A DNA stretch of 64,000 nt. Source: an uncultured Oscillospiraceae bacterium. Lineage in GTDB: Bacteria; Bacillota; Clostridia; Oscillospirales; Oscillospiraceae. The notes beneath the pieces are model-generated. The model had not been told where the DNA came from, did no database searches, and saw only the letters and a list, made by a program, of their open reading frames with translations. Both the position numbers and the translations under genes were made by a program. Numbering within the stretch: position 1 is the first letter of the stretch; each line of letters opens with the position of its first letter. The DNA lies in the NCBI GenBank assembly GCA_934646005.1, contig CAKUED010000013.1:1-64000 (forward strand), in the 5' to 3' direction. This document shows, piece after piece, positions 35,375-42,622 of this stretch.

Positions 35375-35797
35375 GTAGGGGCGGGGCTTGCCCCGCCCGT
35401 GCACGGCGCACCATCAAATTCGCACAACAAACGGCGACAATGTAAGATCTCCGTAGGGGTCGATGCCCACATCGACCCGGCGGCACGCAATCACAAAATT
35501 GCACATACCATCGGCGAAACCGTAAAACGTCCTGTAGGGGCGGACGACCCTGTCCGCCCGATGGGCAATTGCGGGTTTGCCGCGGCGTATCGTAAAAACG
35601 GGCGTACGGTGTGCGGGTCGATGTAGGCATCGACCCCTACAAACGGTATGCGTTTTTGCATTGGTGCGTTCGTTTTTTTGGGTGCGTCCTGCCGGGCGGA
35701 CAGAGGCGTCCGCCCCTACGGGTGCATACCGTTTCGCATCGGTGCAGACAAATTCGCAATTACATTCTGCCGGGCGGGGCAGAGCCCCGCCCCTACG
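35375..35797. repeat. Composite palindromic array 5 (A-B-C / B'-C'-A')
   Basis: A from 35375, B about 35453-35480, C about 35533-35560, B' about 35614-35640, C' about 35692-35720, A' about 35770-35797. Same unit order and linker sequences as array 1 (for example ACCATCGGCGAAA and TTGCATTGGTGCGTTCG). Confidence 0.87.
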
Positions 35798-35817
35798 AGC
35801 ATCCTGGGAGAGTATGC

Positions 35818-35855
35818 AAAACCCCGGAAGATTTTCTCTCCCGGGGTTCTTTTTT
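35818..35855. terminator. Terminator downstream of the HD nucleotidase gene
   Basis: AACCCCGG/CCGGGGTT stem around a 13-nt loop, with TTTTTT to the right and A-rich sequence to the left. It can work on the minus strand for the gene ending at 35854. Confidence 0.6.
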
Positions 35856-36429
35856 ATTCCAGCTCATCCAGCGTCAGCCGGAAGCTATCCAGACAGTGCT
35901 CCATGAAATAATCCAGACACGGAAGCTTCATCTGCTCCAACGCTTCTCTCGTCTGGCGGGCGGCGGAATCGAACTCGGCGTTGCCGGCTTTCTGCTCCTC
36001 CAGACATTTGATATGCGCCGAGAGCTTGTCCGCCGCTTTGACGATGCGCGCGACCTGCTCGTCCGACTCCAGCAGCAGCGGGCGGTAGCTCTCCCGCAGC
36101 GCCTCCGGCAGCAGCGCCAGCAGCTTTTCGCAGCTGATCGCCTCCACCTGCTTGTACGCCTGCTTGATGGCGGGGTTATAATACTTGATCGGCGTGGGCA
36201 GGTCGCCCGTCAGAATTTCCGACGCATCGTGGAACAGCGCCGCCGCCGCGCAGCGGTCGGGGTCGGCGGGCTCGTGCAGAATGTCGCGCTGGATGAGCGC
36301 CAGCGCGTGCGCCAGCACCGCCACCATGTGGCTGTGCTCCTGAATATTTTCCTGAAACGTATTGCGCATGAGCCCCCAGCGCCCGATGTAGCGCATCCGG
36401 GAGATGAGCGCGTAAAACCGGCTTTGCAC
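35854..36429 (-). CDS. HD-domain 5'-deoxynucleotidase (YfbR-like)
   Basis: The 191-aa protein has HD-domain ligands: ENIQEHSHMVAVLAHAL (His, about 27-43), CAAAALFHDASEILTGDLPTPIKYY (His-Asp pair, about 60-84) and KAADKLSAHIKCLEE (Asp, about 135). The HDASEILTGDLPTPIKYYN stretch is very close to E. coli YfbR, which removes phosphate from dNMPs. A cytoplasmic role in nucleotide pool control is expected. It is 25 nt downstream of the MATE gene, same strand, with TAGGAGGAT as ribosome site. Confidence 0.9.
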   Translation of the reverse strand: MQSRFYALISRMRYIGRWGLMRNTFQENIQEHSHMVAVLAHALALIQRDILHEPADPDRCAAAALFHDASEILTGDLPTPIKYYNPAIKQAYKQVEAISCEKLLALLPEALRESYRPLLLESDEQVARIVKAADKLSAHIKCLEEQKAGNAEFDSAARQTREALEQMKLPCLDYFMEHCLDSFRLTLDELE

Positions 36430-36454
36430 GGTAAGATCCTCCTACATTATAATA

Positions 36455-37795
36455 TTACTTGACGAGCGATCTGGTTTTCCACGTCCCGCGGAAGTAGTGG
36501 CAGTAGCAGAAGATGAGCGTCACGACCCACGCCAGAAGCTGACTCCACCAGATGGCGGCGACGCCGAAGAGCGCCGTTTTGACGAGCAGATACGCCAGCG
36601 CCACGCGCACGCCCAGCGCCAGCGCCGCGCAGGCGGTGGCATACAGCCCCTCGCCCGCGCCCTGAAGCAGCCCGTTGCAGGGGAAATAGACCGCGAACAC
36701 GAGCACTGCCCATGCCGCCAGATGCAGATGCTGCGTGCAGTACGTTGCCGCCTGCCCACTGATGGCAAACAGCGCGATGATCTGCGGCGCGAGGAAATAC
36801 GCGACCGCGCTCAGCGGCAGCGTGATGCAGATCGCAAGCAGAATGACCTGCCGCAGCCCGCGGCTCACGCGCTCGGGCTGCTTTGCGCCGATGTTCTGCC
36901 CGGTGTACGTCGCCATGGTGCTCTGGAACGAGAGTGTGGGCAGGATGAGATAATTTTCAATGCGGCTGCCCACGGTGAACGACGCGACCATATCCTCGCC
37001 GCAGGAATTGACGAGCCGCTGCATGAACATGAAGCCGCACGAGACGACCGACTGCTGCACCGCCATCGGCGCACCGATGGTGAGCACGCGCCGCGCAAGT
37101 TTCGGCTCAAAGCGCAGCTCTCGCGGCGAAAAACGCAGAAATTCGTACTTTTTGTGCATATACCAGAAGCTCAGCACGCACGAGAGAAGCTGCGAAAAGA
37201 CCGTCGCCACCGCCGCGCCGGCCACGCCCATCTTCACCACCGCCACCAGCAGCAGGTCGAGCACGACGTTCAGAAGCGACGAGGCAAAGAGGAAATACAG
37301 CGTCGCCTTGCTGTCGCCGATGGCGCGCAAAATCGCGGCAGCGATGTTGTAGCCGAACTGAAAGATCAGCCCCGCCGCATAGATCATAAAGTAAGTGACC
37401 GCCATTTCCAGCAGCGCTTCGGGCGTTTGCAGCAGCCCCGCCAGCAGCGGGCGCGTGAGCACCACGCCGAGCACGCTCATCCCCGCGCCGAGCGCCAGAA
37501 ACAGCACGATGGACGTGGACGCAATGCGCCGCACCTCGTCCAGCTTCTGCGCGCCGAAATACTGCGCGACCAGCACGCCCGCGCCGATGGAAAAGCCCAG
37601 CGCCAGCGCCGTAAAGAGCATCGTCAGGCTCGTGCACGAGCCCACGGCGGACAGCGCGCGGTCACTCACATAGTTGCCGACGATGATGGTGTCGGCGGTG
37701 TTGTAGAGCTGCTGCAATAAATTCCCCAGCAGCAGCGGCAGTGCAAAGCGCAGCGCGCCCTTCCACGGCGTGCCGCGTGTTAAATCCAGCGTCAT
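36455..37795 (-). CDS. MATE family efflux transporter (second copy)
   Basis: The 446-aa protein of about twelve helices starts with GTPWKGALRFALPLLLGNLLQQLYNTADTIIVGNYVSD, the N-terminal signature of the DinF/NorM-like clostridial MATE group. It continues with SIGAGVLVAQYFGAQKLDEVRR and GAPMAVQQSVVSCGFMFMQRLVNSCG in the second half. It is not closely similar to the MATE at 13.8-15.2 kb and represents another subgroup. Probably cotranscribed with the nucleotidase. Substrate unknown. Confidence 0.92.
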   Translation of the reverse strand: MTLDLTRGTPWKGALRFALPLLLGNLLQQLYNTADTIIVGNYVSDRALSAVGSCTSLTMLFTALALGFSIGAGVLVAQYFGAQKLDEVRRIASTSIVLFLALGAGMSVLGVVLTRPLLAGLLQTPEALLEMAVTYFMIYAAGLIFQFGYNIAAAILRAIGDSKATLYFLFASSLLNVVLDLLLVAVVKMGVAGAAVATVFSQLLSCVLSFWYMHKKYEFLRFSPRELRFEPKLARRVLTIGAPMAVQQSVVSCGFMFMQRLVNSCGEDMVASFTVGSRIENYLILPTLSFQSTMATYTGQNIGAKQPERVSRGLRQVILLAICITLPLSAVAYFLAPQIIALFAISGQAATYCTQHLHLAAWAVLVFAVYFPCNGLLQGAGEGLYATACAALALGVRVALAYLLVKTALFGVAAIWWSQLLAWVVTLIFCYCHYFRGTWKTRSLVK

Positions 37796-37916
37796 GCTTC
37801 GTCATCCCCTATCTATTCTATATAAATAGTATCACAAGCACGAGGGAATGTAAATCGGCGTTTTGACGCACAGCATTGTGCTGTATTTTTGCGGCAGTTT
37901 TTGTGCAAATTGCCAC

Positions 37917-37945
37917 TTTACAAATGAGAATCATTCTTATATAAT
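37917..37945 (+). promoter_or_regulatory. Promoter of the perR-rubrerythrin operon
   Basis: TTTACA (37917-37922), exactly 17 nt, TATAAT (37940-37945). The spacer itself contains a Fur/Per-like box. Confidence 0.85.
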
Positions 37946-37972
37946 TAACTTGCAAATGATAATTATTATTGA
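37923..37972. promoter_or_regulatory. Two Fur/PerR-type operator boxes
   Basis: ATGAGAATCATTCTTAT at about 37924-37940, inside the promoter spacer, and ATGATAATTATTATTG at about 37956-37971, downstream of the -10. Both fit the GATAATnATTATC-type inverted repeat of Fur/PerR. The first gene of the operon encodes such a regulator, so autoregulation is likely. Confidence 0.8.
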
Positions 37973-37987
37973 TTTGGAGGGATGCGC

Positions 37988-38386
37988 ATGGCAGTCCGAA
38001 AATACAGCCGCAAGCGCGACGCGATCTTGGAATGCGTGCGCAGTACGACCGAGCACCCGGCTGCGGAGTGGGTCTATTCGCACCTGAAGAACGAATTTCC
38101 CGATCTGAGCCTCGCCACGGTCTATCGCAACCTCGCCATGTTCAAGGACGAGGGGCTGGTCGAATCGCTGGGCACGGTCGGCGGCATCGAACGCTTTGAC
38201 GGCAATACCGCCCCGCACGATCATTTTATCTGCACCGCGTGCAACGCGGTCATCGACTTTGAAGCCCCCGCGCTGCCGGATGCACTTTTGGAGCAGGTGC
38301 AGACGCAGCTCGGTGCAAAGCTCTCCGGCTACCGCCTGCATTACTACGGGCTGTGCCGAAGCTGCAAAAATAAAAAAATCAATTAA
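37988..38386 (+). CDS. perR: Fur-family peroxide/iron-responsive regulator (PerR type)
   Basis: The 132-aa protein is taken to start at 37988 (7 nt from TTTGGAGG) rather than at 37982, which is only 1 nt from it. Fur fold: winged helix KRDAILECVR...LSLATVYRNLAMFKDEGLV (DNA-reading helix), metal site GNTAPHDHFIC, and structural zinc pairs CTAC (about 80) and CRSC (about 128). It controls a downstream reverse rubrerythrin, which in Clostridia is a PerR target, so PerR is favoured over Fur or Zur. Two operator boxes overlap its promoter. Confidence 0.88.
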   Translation: MAVRKYSRKRDAILECVRSTTEHPAAEWVYSHLKNEFPDLSLATVYRNLAMFKDEGLVESLGTVGGIERFDGNTAPHDHFICTACNAVIDFEAPALPDALLEQVQTQLGAKLSGYRLHYYGLCRSCKNKKIN

Positions 38387-38415
38387 ACGGATCAAAACAA
38401 TGGAGGTAAATCAAA

Positions 38416-39006
38416 ATGAAAAAATTTGTGTGCAAGGTCTGCGGTTACGTTTACGAGGGCGAGGAAGCGCCCGATGTCTGCCCCGTCTGCAAGGCAAAGA
38501 AGGAAATGTTCGAGGAAGTCAAGGGCGAGATGAAGCTGGCTGCCGAGCATGAGTACGGCATCTATGCCAAGACCGTCAAGAACAACCCCGACATCTCCGC
38601 CGAGGATAAGAAGTATATCTTCGAGCAGCTCATGGCGAATTTCAACGGCGAGTGCAGCGAGGTGGGTATGTACCTGTGCATGGCGCGCATCGCGCACCGC
38701 GAGGGCTATCCCGAGGTCGGTCTGTACTGGGAAAAGGCGGCGTACGAAGAGGCGGAGCACGCGGCAAAGTTTGCAGAGCTGCTCGGCGAGGATCTGGAAG
38801 CGAACATGAAGGCGACCACGAAGGACAACCTCAAGTGGCGCGTGGACTGCGAGTTCGGCGCGACCGCGGGCAAGTTCGAGCTGGCGGGCTGCGCCAAGAA
38901 GAACGGTCTGGACGCCATCCACGACACCGTGCACGAAATGGCGCGCGATGAGGCTCGTCACGGCCGCGCCCTCAAGGGTCTGCTGGACCGCTACTTTGGC
39001 AAATAA
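38416..39006 (+). CDS. Reverse rubrerythrin
   Basis: The 196-aa protein has its rubredoxin domain first ([25 protein letters not shown], residues ~3-28, four Cys) and the di-iron ferritin-like domain second (Glu/His positions in [38 protein letters not shown]). This swapped order defines 'reverse rubrerythrins', NADH-dependent peroxidases that protect anaerobes from H2O2 and O2 with a rubredoxin and its reductase as electron donors. A rubredoxin gene follows within the operon, and the PerR-type regulator gene precedes by 29 nt. Confidence 0.96.
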   Translation: MKKFVCKVCGYVYEGEEAPDVCPVCKAKKEMFEEVKGEMKLAAEHEYGIYAKTVKNNPDISAEDKKYIFEQLMANFNGECSEVGMYLCMARIAHREGYPEVGLYWEKAAYEEAEHAAKFAELLGEDLEANMKATTKDNLKWRVDCEFGATAGKFELAGCAKKNGLDAIHDTVHEMARDEARHGRALKGLLDRYFGK

Positions 39007-39009
39007 GCC

Positions 39010-39213
39010 ATGGACTATACAGAGAACACCGAGATCTGTCACTGCAAGCACGTCACGCTGGCGGACATCGACGATGCGCTGCATCGGAGCGCGCACTTTT
39101 CCGACGTGGAGGAGGAGTTCCGGCAGGTGCAGGCGATGACGCAGTGCTCAACGGGCTGCGGCGGCTGCCATGATAAGATCATGGGGATCATTTCTGAACG
39201 GCTCAGCGGCTGA
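39010..39213 (+). CDS. BFD-like [2Fe-2S] protein
   Basis: The 67-aa protein has four Cys arranged as ICHCKHVTLADID and CSTGCGGCHDKI (CxC...CxxGCxxC), the bacterioferritin-associated ferredoxin (BFD)-like pattern that binds a [2Fe-2S] cluster. It starts 3 nt after the rubrerythrin stop. Likely role: electron carrier to or from the rubrerythrin/rubredoxin pair, or iron release. The gap to the rubredoxin gene is 20 nt. Confidence 0.88.
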   Translation: MDYTENTEICHCKHVTLADIDDALHRSAHFSDVEEEFRQVQAMTQCSTGCGGCHDKIMGIISERLSG

Positions 39214-39233
39214 TTCAATAAAGGAGAACAGCT

Positions 39234-39395
39234 ATGGAAAAATACGTCTGCGACATCTGCGGCTACGTCTACGACCCGGAAGCCGGCGATCCTGACAACG
39301 ACGTCGCCCCCGGCACGCCGTGGGAGGAAGTCCCCGAGGATTGGGTCTGCCCGCTCTGCGGCGTCGGCAAAGACCAGTTCAGCCCGGAAGAATAA
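39234..39395 (+). CDS. Rubredoxin
   Basis: The 53-aa protein has [19 protein letters not shown] and [14 protein letters not shown], the two CxxCG knuckles binding one iron. Length is standard. It starts behind AAAGGAGAA. It is the last gene of the perR-rubrerythrin-BFD operon and is the probable electron donor to the reverse rubrerythrin. Confidence 0.97.
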   Translation: MEKYVCDICGYVYDPEAGDPDNDVAPGTPWEEVPEDWVCPLCGVGKDQFSPEE

Positions 39396-39402
39396 ATCAG
39401 AT

Positions 39403-39436
39403 GCGGAGAAGGGCACGTCCCTTCTCCGCGTTTTTT
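39403..39436 (+). terminator. Terminator of the peroxide-defence operon
   Basis: GCGGAGAAGGG (39403-39413) pairs with CCCTTCTCCGC (39419-39429), followed by GTTTTTTG. Confidence 0.9.
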
Positions 39437-39451
39437 GTGAAAAGCGCCCAT

Positions 39452-39481
39452 TTGCATGGCGCGTGCCAATTGTGGTACACT
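39452..39481 (+). promoter_or_regulatory. Promoter of the small hypothetical gene
   Basis: TTGCAT (39452-39457), 18-nt spacer, TACACT (39476-39481). Confidence 0.5.
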
Positions 39482-39504
39482 AGTTCAAAAAAGGAGGCTG
39501 TTTT

Positions 39505-39726
39505 ATGAACGAATACGAACTGCTCATCGAGACCATCAACCCCTGCGGGGGCGAGGCACACAGCAAAAAGGAATTTCTGGAGGTCACCGCGTCCAGCCCC
39601 GAAGCATACATCGCCCAAAACGGGCGCTACCCCGTGATCGACAGCGGCAAAAACGCCGCCGGGGATACCGTCATCACCACCGGCGACGGCAAGGGCACAC
39701 TGGTGCGGTATACGTTTACGGAGTGA
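39505..39726 (+). CDS. Small hypothetical protein
   Basis: The 73-aa acidic, soluble protein (start MNEYELLIETINPCGGEAHS) has AAAGGAGG 9 nt before the ATG and its own promoter, so it is probably real. It has one Cys, no membrane helix and no signal. Residues ~22-65 (EFLEVTASSPEAYIAQNGRY, GDTVITTGDGKGTLVRYTF) suggest a small alpha/beta fold. I do not recognise a family and no neighbour hints at function. Confidence 0.65.
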   Translation: MNEYELLIETINPCGGEAHSKKEFLEVTASSPEAYIAQNGRYPVIDSGKNAAGDTVITTGDGKGTLVRYTFTE

Positions 39727-39744
39727 GCGGCACGGCGGAGGTTT

Positions 39745-39925
39745 GCAGAAGTCCCTTGGCTCTCCCTCTGGGAGAGCTGTCGCCGAAGGCGACTGAGAGG
39801 GTCTTCATTATTTACCCTCTCCGTCCTTCGCTGCGCTCGGACACCTCCCCCAAAGGGGGAGGCAAGGGTGCGTGCCGCACCGTCGGGTTTGCAGAAGTCC
39901 AAGGCTTCCCCACATGGGGAAGGCA
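39745..39925. repeat. D-type nested palindromic repeats
   Basis: TTGGCTCTCCCTCTGGGAGA near 39757, CTGTCGCCGAAGGCGACTGA near 39777, CTCCCCCAAAGGGGGAGGCA near 39845 and CTTCCCCACATGGGGAAGGC near 39904. It fills the gap before the livK promoter; no gene. Confidence 0.75.
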
Positions 39926-39991
39926 AAAATGCTGTTCCGGCAGGGCATTTTGCTCTGGCGGAATTTTTTGCGGTTTTTTGAAAGAAAACTC

Positions 39992-40020
39992 TTGCATTTA
40001 CTGGAACGGGTCGCTATAAT
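39992..40020 (+). promoter_or_regulatory. Promoter of livK
   Basis: TTGCAT (39992-39997), 17 nt, TATAAT (40015-40020). A ~110-nt leader follows, with small hairpins GTCCGCGTGGCGCGGAC and GGCTGCTCCGGCAGCC. Confidence 0.8.
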
Positions 40021-40138
40021 AGGGAACTATAAAAATGCTCTTACCGTGAACACTCGTCCGCGTGGCGCGGACACACGGCGCGGCATTCCCAAAATCCCGC
40101 AGTGATGGCTGCTCCGGCAGCCGAGAAGGAGGAAAACC

Positions 40139-41356
40139 ATGAAAAAGATCCTTGCACTCATCCTTGTATGCTCCCTGGCGCTGTGCCTGCTGGCAGGCTG
40201 CGCGGGCGGCAAGCCCGCGGCTGACGCGTCCAGCGACGCTTCCGCCGATGCCGCCGCCTCCGAAAGCGGCAACAAAGTCGTAAAGATCGGCGTGTACGAG
40301 CCGCAGACCGGCGACAATGGCGCGGGCGGCAAGCAGGAAATTCTGGGTATGCAGTATGCAAACTATGTGCAGCCCACCGTCGAGATCGGCGGCGAGACCT
40401 ATGACGTCAAGCTCGAGATCGTCGATAACCGCACCACTGCCGAAAACGGCCCGTCCGCAGCGGCGGAGCTTGTGAACCGCGACGTGTCCATCGTGCTCGG
40501 CTCTTACGGCTCGGGCGTGTCCACTGCCGGCGGCAAGGTCTTTGCCGAAGCGGGTGTGCCCGCCATCGGCGTCTCCTGCACCAACCCGCAGGTCACAGCG
40601 GAATGCGACGTCTACTTCCGCATCTGCTTCCTCGATCCGTTCCAGGGCACGGTCCTTGCCAACTACGCGTGGAACTCCGGCGTGACCACCGCCTACACGC
40701 TGGCGATGCTCGGCTCTGACTATGACCAGGGTCTGGTCTACTACTTCAAGCAGGCGTTTGAGGCTCTGGGCGGCACGGTCATTTCCGAGGACTTCCCGGA
40801 GGGCACTGCCAACTTCGTCTCCTACATCAATAACGCGCAGTCCGCGGGCGCGGGCGTCATCATGGCGCCGGTCTCCACCAACTACGCGCAGCTCATCATC
40901 GAGGCTGCCTCCGCACAGGGCTATACGGGCGAGCTGCTCGGCTCTGACACATGGGACAACAACATGGTCGTCGAGTCCGCCAAGGGCAAGGACGTGAGCA
41001 TCAAGGTCACCACCTTCTATCAGGAGGGCGGCGCGCCGGAATTTGACTCCGGCATCAAGGAGTGGATGAACGCCAACGCCGATGCACTGACCAACAACGG
41101 CGGCAACGACATGGTCGCGGCTGTGACCGCGATGGGCTATGACGCCTACTTCACCGCGCTTGAGGCGCTGAAGGCTGCCGGCTCTGCCGCGCCTGCCGAC
41201 GTGCTGAAGGCTCTGCCGTCCGTCACCTACGAAGGCGTGTCCGGCAAGATCGCCTTTGACGACATCGGCGATGCCAAGCGCGACACCGCGTACATCAAGA
41301 CCGCGAACACCACCGACGGCGTTTGGGAGTTCTACGCGGTGCAGGGCGTCGAATGA
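40139..41356 (+). CDS. livK: Branched-chain amino acid ABC transporter substrate-binding lipoprotein
   Basis: The 405-aa precursor has the lipobox LALCLLAGCAGG (Cys about residue 21) and an Ala/Ser/Asp linker. The LivK-type periplasmic-binding fold follows: VVKIGVYEPQTGDNGAGGKQE, LEIVDNRTTAENGPSAAAEL, VLGSYGSGVSTAGGKVFAEAGVPAIG, and ALKAAGSAAPADVLKALPSV. The ligand loop resembles LivJ/LivK (Leu/Ile/Val, sometimes other amino acids or amides). It is the first gene of the complete livKHMGF set; strong expression from its own promoter, with partial stop at the hairpins after it, is expected. Confidence 0.93.
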   Translation: MKKILALILVCSLALCLLAGCAGGKPAADASSDASADAAASESGNKVVKIGVYEPQTGDNGAGGKQEILGMQYANYVQPTVEIGGETYDVKLEIVDNRTTAENGPSAAAELVNRDVSIVLGSYGSGVSTAGGKVFAEAGVPAIGVSCTNPQVTAECDVYFRICFLDPFQGTVLANYAWNSGVTTAYTLAMLGSDYDQGLVYYFKQAFEALGGTVISEDFPEGTANFVSYINNAQSAGAGVIMAPVSTNYAQLIIEAASAQGYTGELLGSDTWDNNMVVESAKGKDVSIKVTTFYQEGGAPEFDSGIKEWMNANADALTNNGGNDMVAAVTAMGYDAYFTALEALKAAGSAAPADVLKALPSVTYEGVSGKIAFDDIGDAKRDTAYIKTANTTDGVWEFYAVQGVE

Positions 41357-41580
41357 ATTGTGTCATTTTCATGACACAATTCTCAAACGAAAACCGCTTC
41401 GCTGGGTTTTCGTTTGAACAGGATTGCACTGCGTTGCGCGCATAATTTTTGCGCAAGCACAAAAATTCTACACTCCACTCCGTGAGCAGAATTTTTGCCG
41501 ACGCGCAGGTCGCCGGCAAAAATGATTCCAATCATTTTCGCCGCTGCGGCGGCGAAACTCTGCGAGGCTTTTCGTAGCTT
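41355..41580 (-). repeat. Multi-stem dispersed element, copy 2 (inverted relative to copy 1)
   Basis: On the minus strand: AAAAGCCTCGCAGAGTTTCG, stems TTTCGCCGC/GCGGCGAAA and TTTTTGCCGGCG/CGTCGGCAAAAA, the shared ATTCTGCTCACGGAG, TCAAACGAAAACC/GGTTTTCGTTTGA, and a last stem GAATTGTGTCAT/ATGACACAATTC abutting the livK stop. It matches copy 1 (5506-5717) along its whole length, with paired substitutions in the first and last stems. Confidence 0.75.
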
Positions 41581-41589
41581 TTCGGACTT

Positions 41590-41609
41590 GGCGGGGCGTT
41601 TGCCCCGCC
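41590..41609. terminator. Hairpin in the livK-livH gap
   Basis: GGCGGGGC-GTTT-GCCCCGCC, perfect stem, no T-run right after it. May stabilise the livK mRNA or attenuate transcription. Confidence 0.4.
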
Positions 41610-41637
41610 AGGTCTTGCATAATTTTATTGAACTGGA

Positions 41638-41706
41638 ATGATAACAGAGAATCCGCGCGGCGGATTTAGTCTTTTGCGCGATCGGGCGCGGGGATTCTCC
41701 GTTATC
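41638..41706 (+). promoter_or_regulatory. Long-range stem before livH
   Basis: GATAACAGAGAATCC (about 41639-41653) can pair with GGATTCTCCGTTATC (about 41691-41705). The loop contains GCGCGGCGG and GCGCGATCGGGCGCG. It sits 30 nt before the livH start. Attenuation or mRNA processing is possible; no known riboswitch recognised. Confidence 0.4.
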
Positions 41707-41734
41707 CCATACGATCTTCAGGAGGACTCCGCTT

Positions 41735-42610
41735 ATGCAAGGACTGCTTCCCTACATTATTAACGGCATTTCCGCCGGCGGTCAGTACGCGCTGATCGCC
41801 ATCGGCTATACGCTGGTCTACGGCATCCTGCGGCTCATCAACTTCGCCCACGGCGATGTGTTCATGGTCGCGGGGCTCATCATGGTGTACGCCTCGGCGT
41901 CCATGCCGATGTACATCGCGCTGCCGCTGGTCATCGTCGCCACGGCGCTGCTGGGCTTTCTCATCGAGCGCGCGGCGTATAAGCCTCTGCGCACCGCGCC
42001 GCGGATGTCGCTCATGATCTCCGCCATCGGCGTGAGCTATCTCATCCAGAACCTCGCGTTCTACATCACCGGCGGTCAGCCGCAGCCGGTCACGCATCCC
42101 ATCCCCTGGATCTCCGACACCATCAGCGTCCTCGGTGCGTCCACCAAGCGCGTCACGCTGGTCACGCCGGTGCTGACGATCGGGCTCGTGCTGCTGCTCG
42201 TGTGGCTGACGAAAAAGACGAAGGTCGGTCTCGCCATGCGCGCCGCGTCCAAGGATTTTGAAACGGCGCAGCTCATGGGCGTGAAGATCAACTCCGTCAT
42301 CTCCTTTACATTCGTCATCGGCTCGGCGCTGGCAGCCGTCGGCGCGATGCTGTACTTTACGAACTACCCCAACGTCGCCATCGGCTCGGGCAGTATGCCG
42401 GGACTCAAGGCGTTCGTCGCAGCGGTGTTCGGCGGCATCGGCTCGATCCCCGGCGCGGTCGTGGGCGCGTTCATCATCGGTCTGTGCGAGGAGCTCATCA
42501 AGGCGATCCAGCCCACGTTCTCCGACGCGTTCACGTTCGTCATCCTCATCGTGGTGCTGTGCGTCAAGCCCACGGGTCTGTTCGGTGAAAAAGTCACCGA
42601 CAAGGTGTAA
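41735..42610 (+). CDS. livH: Branched-chain amino acid ABC transporter permease LivH
   Basis: The 291-aa membrane protein has about eight helices and the LivH signature near its start, NGISAGGQYALIAIGYTLVYGILRLINFAHGDVFMVAG, plus MRAASKDFETAQLMGVKINSVISFTFVIGSALAAVGA, the EAA-like cytoplasmic loop that contacts the ATPases. It pairs with LivM to form the channel. AGGAGGAC precedes the ATG. livM follows after 12 nt. Confidence 0.95.
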   Translation: MQGLLPYIINGISAGGQYALIAIGYTLVYGILRLINFAHGDVFMVAGLIMVYASASMPMYIALPLVIVATALLGFLIERAAYKPLRTAPRMSLMISAIGVSYLIQNLAFYITGGQPQPVTHPIPWISDTISVLGASTKRVTLVTPVLTIGLVLLLVWLTKKTKVGLAMRAASKDFETAQLMGVKINSVISFTFVIGSALAAVGAMLYFTNYPNVAIGSGSMPGLKAFVAAVFGGIGSIPGAVVGAFIIGLCEELIKAIQPTFSDAFTFVILIVVLCVKPTGLFGEKVTDKV

Positions 42611-42622
42611 GGAGGCTTTGGC

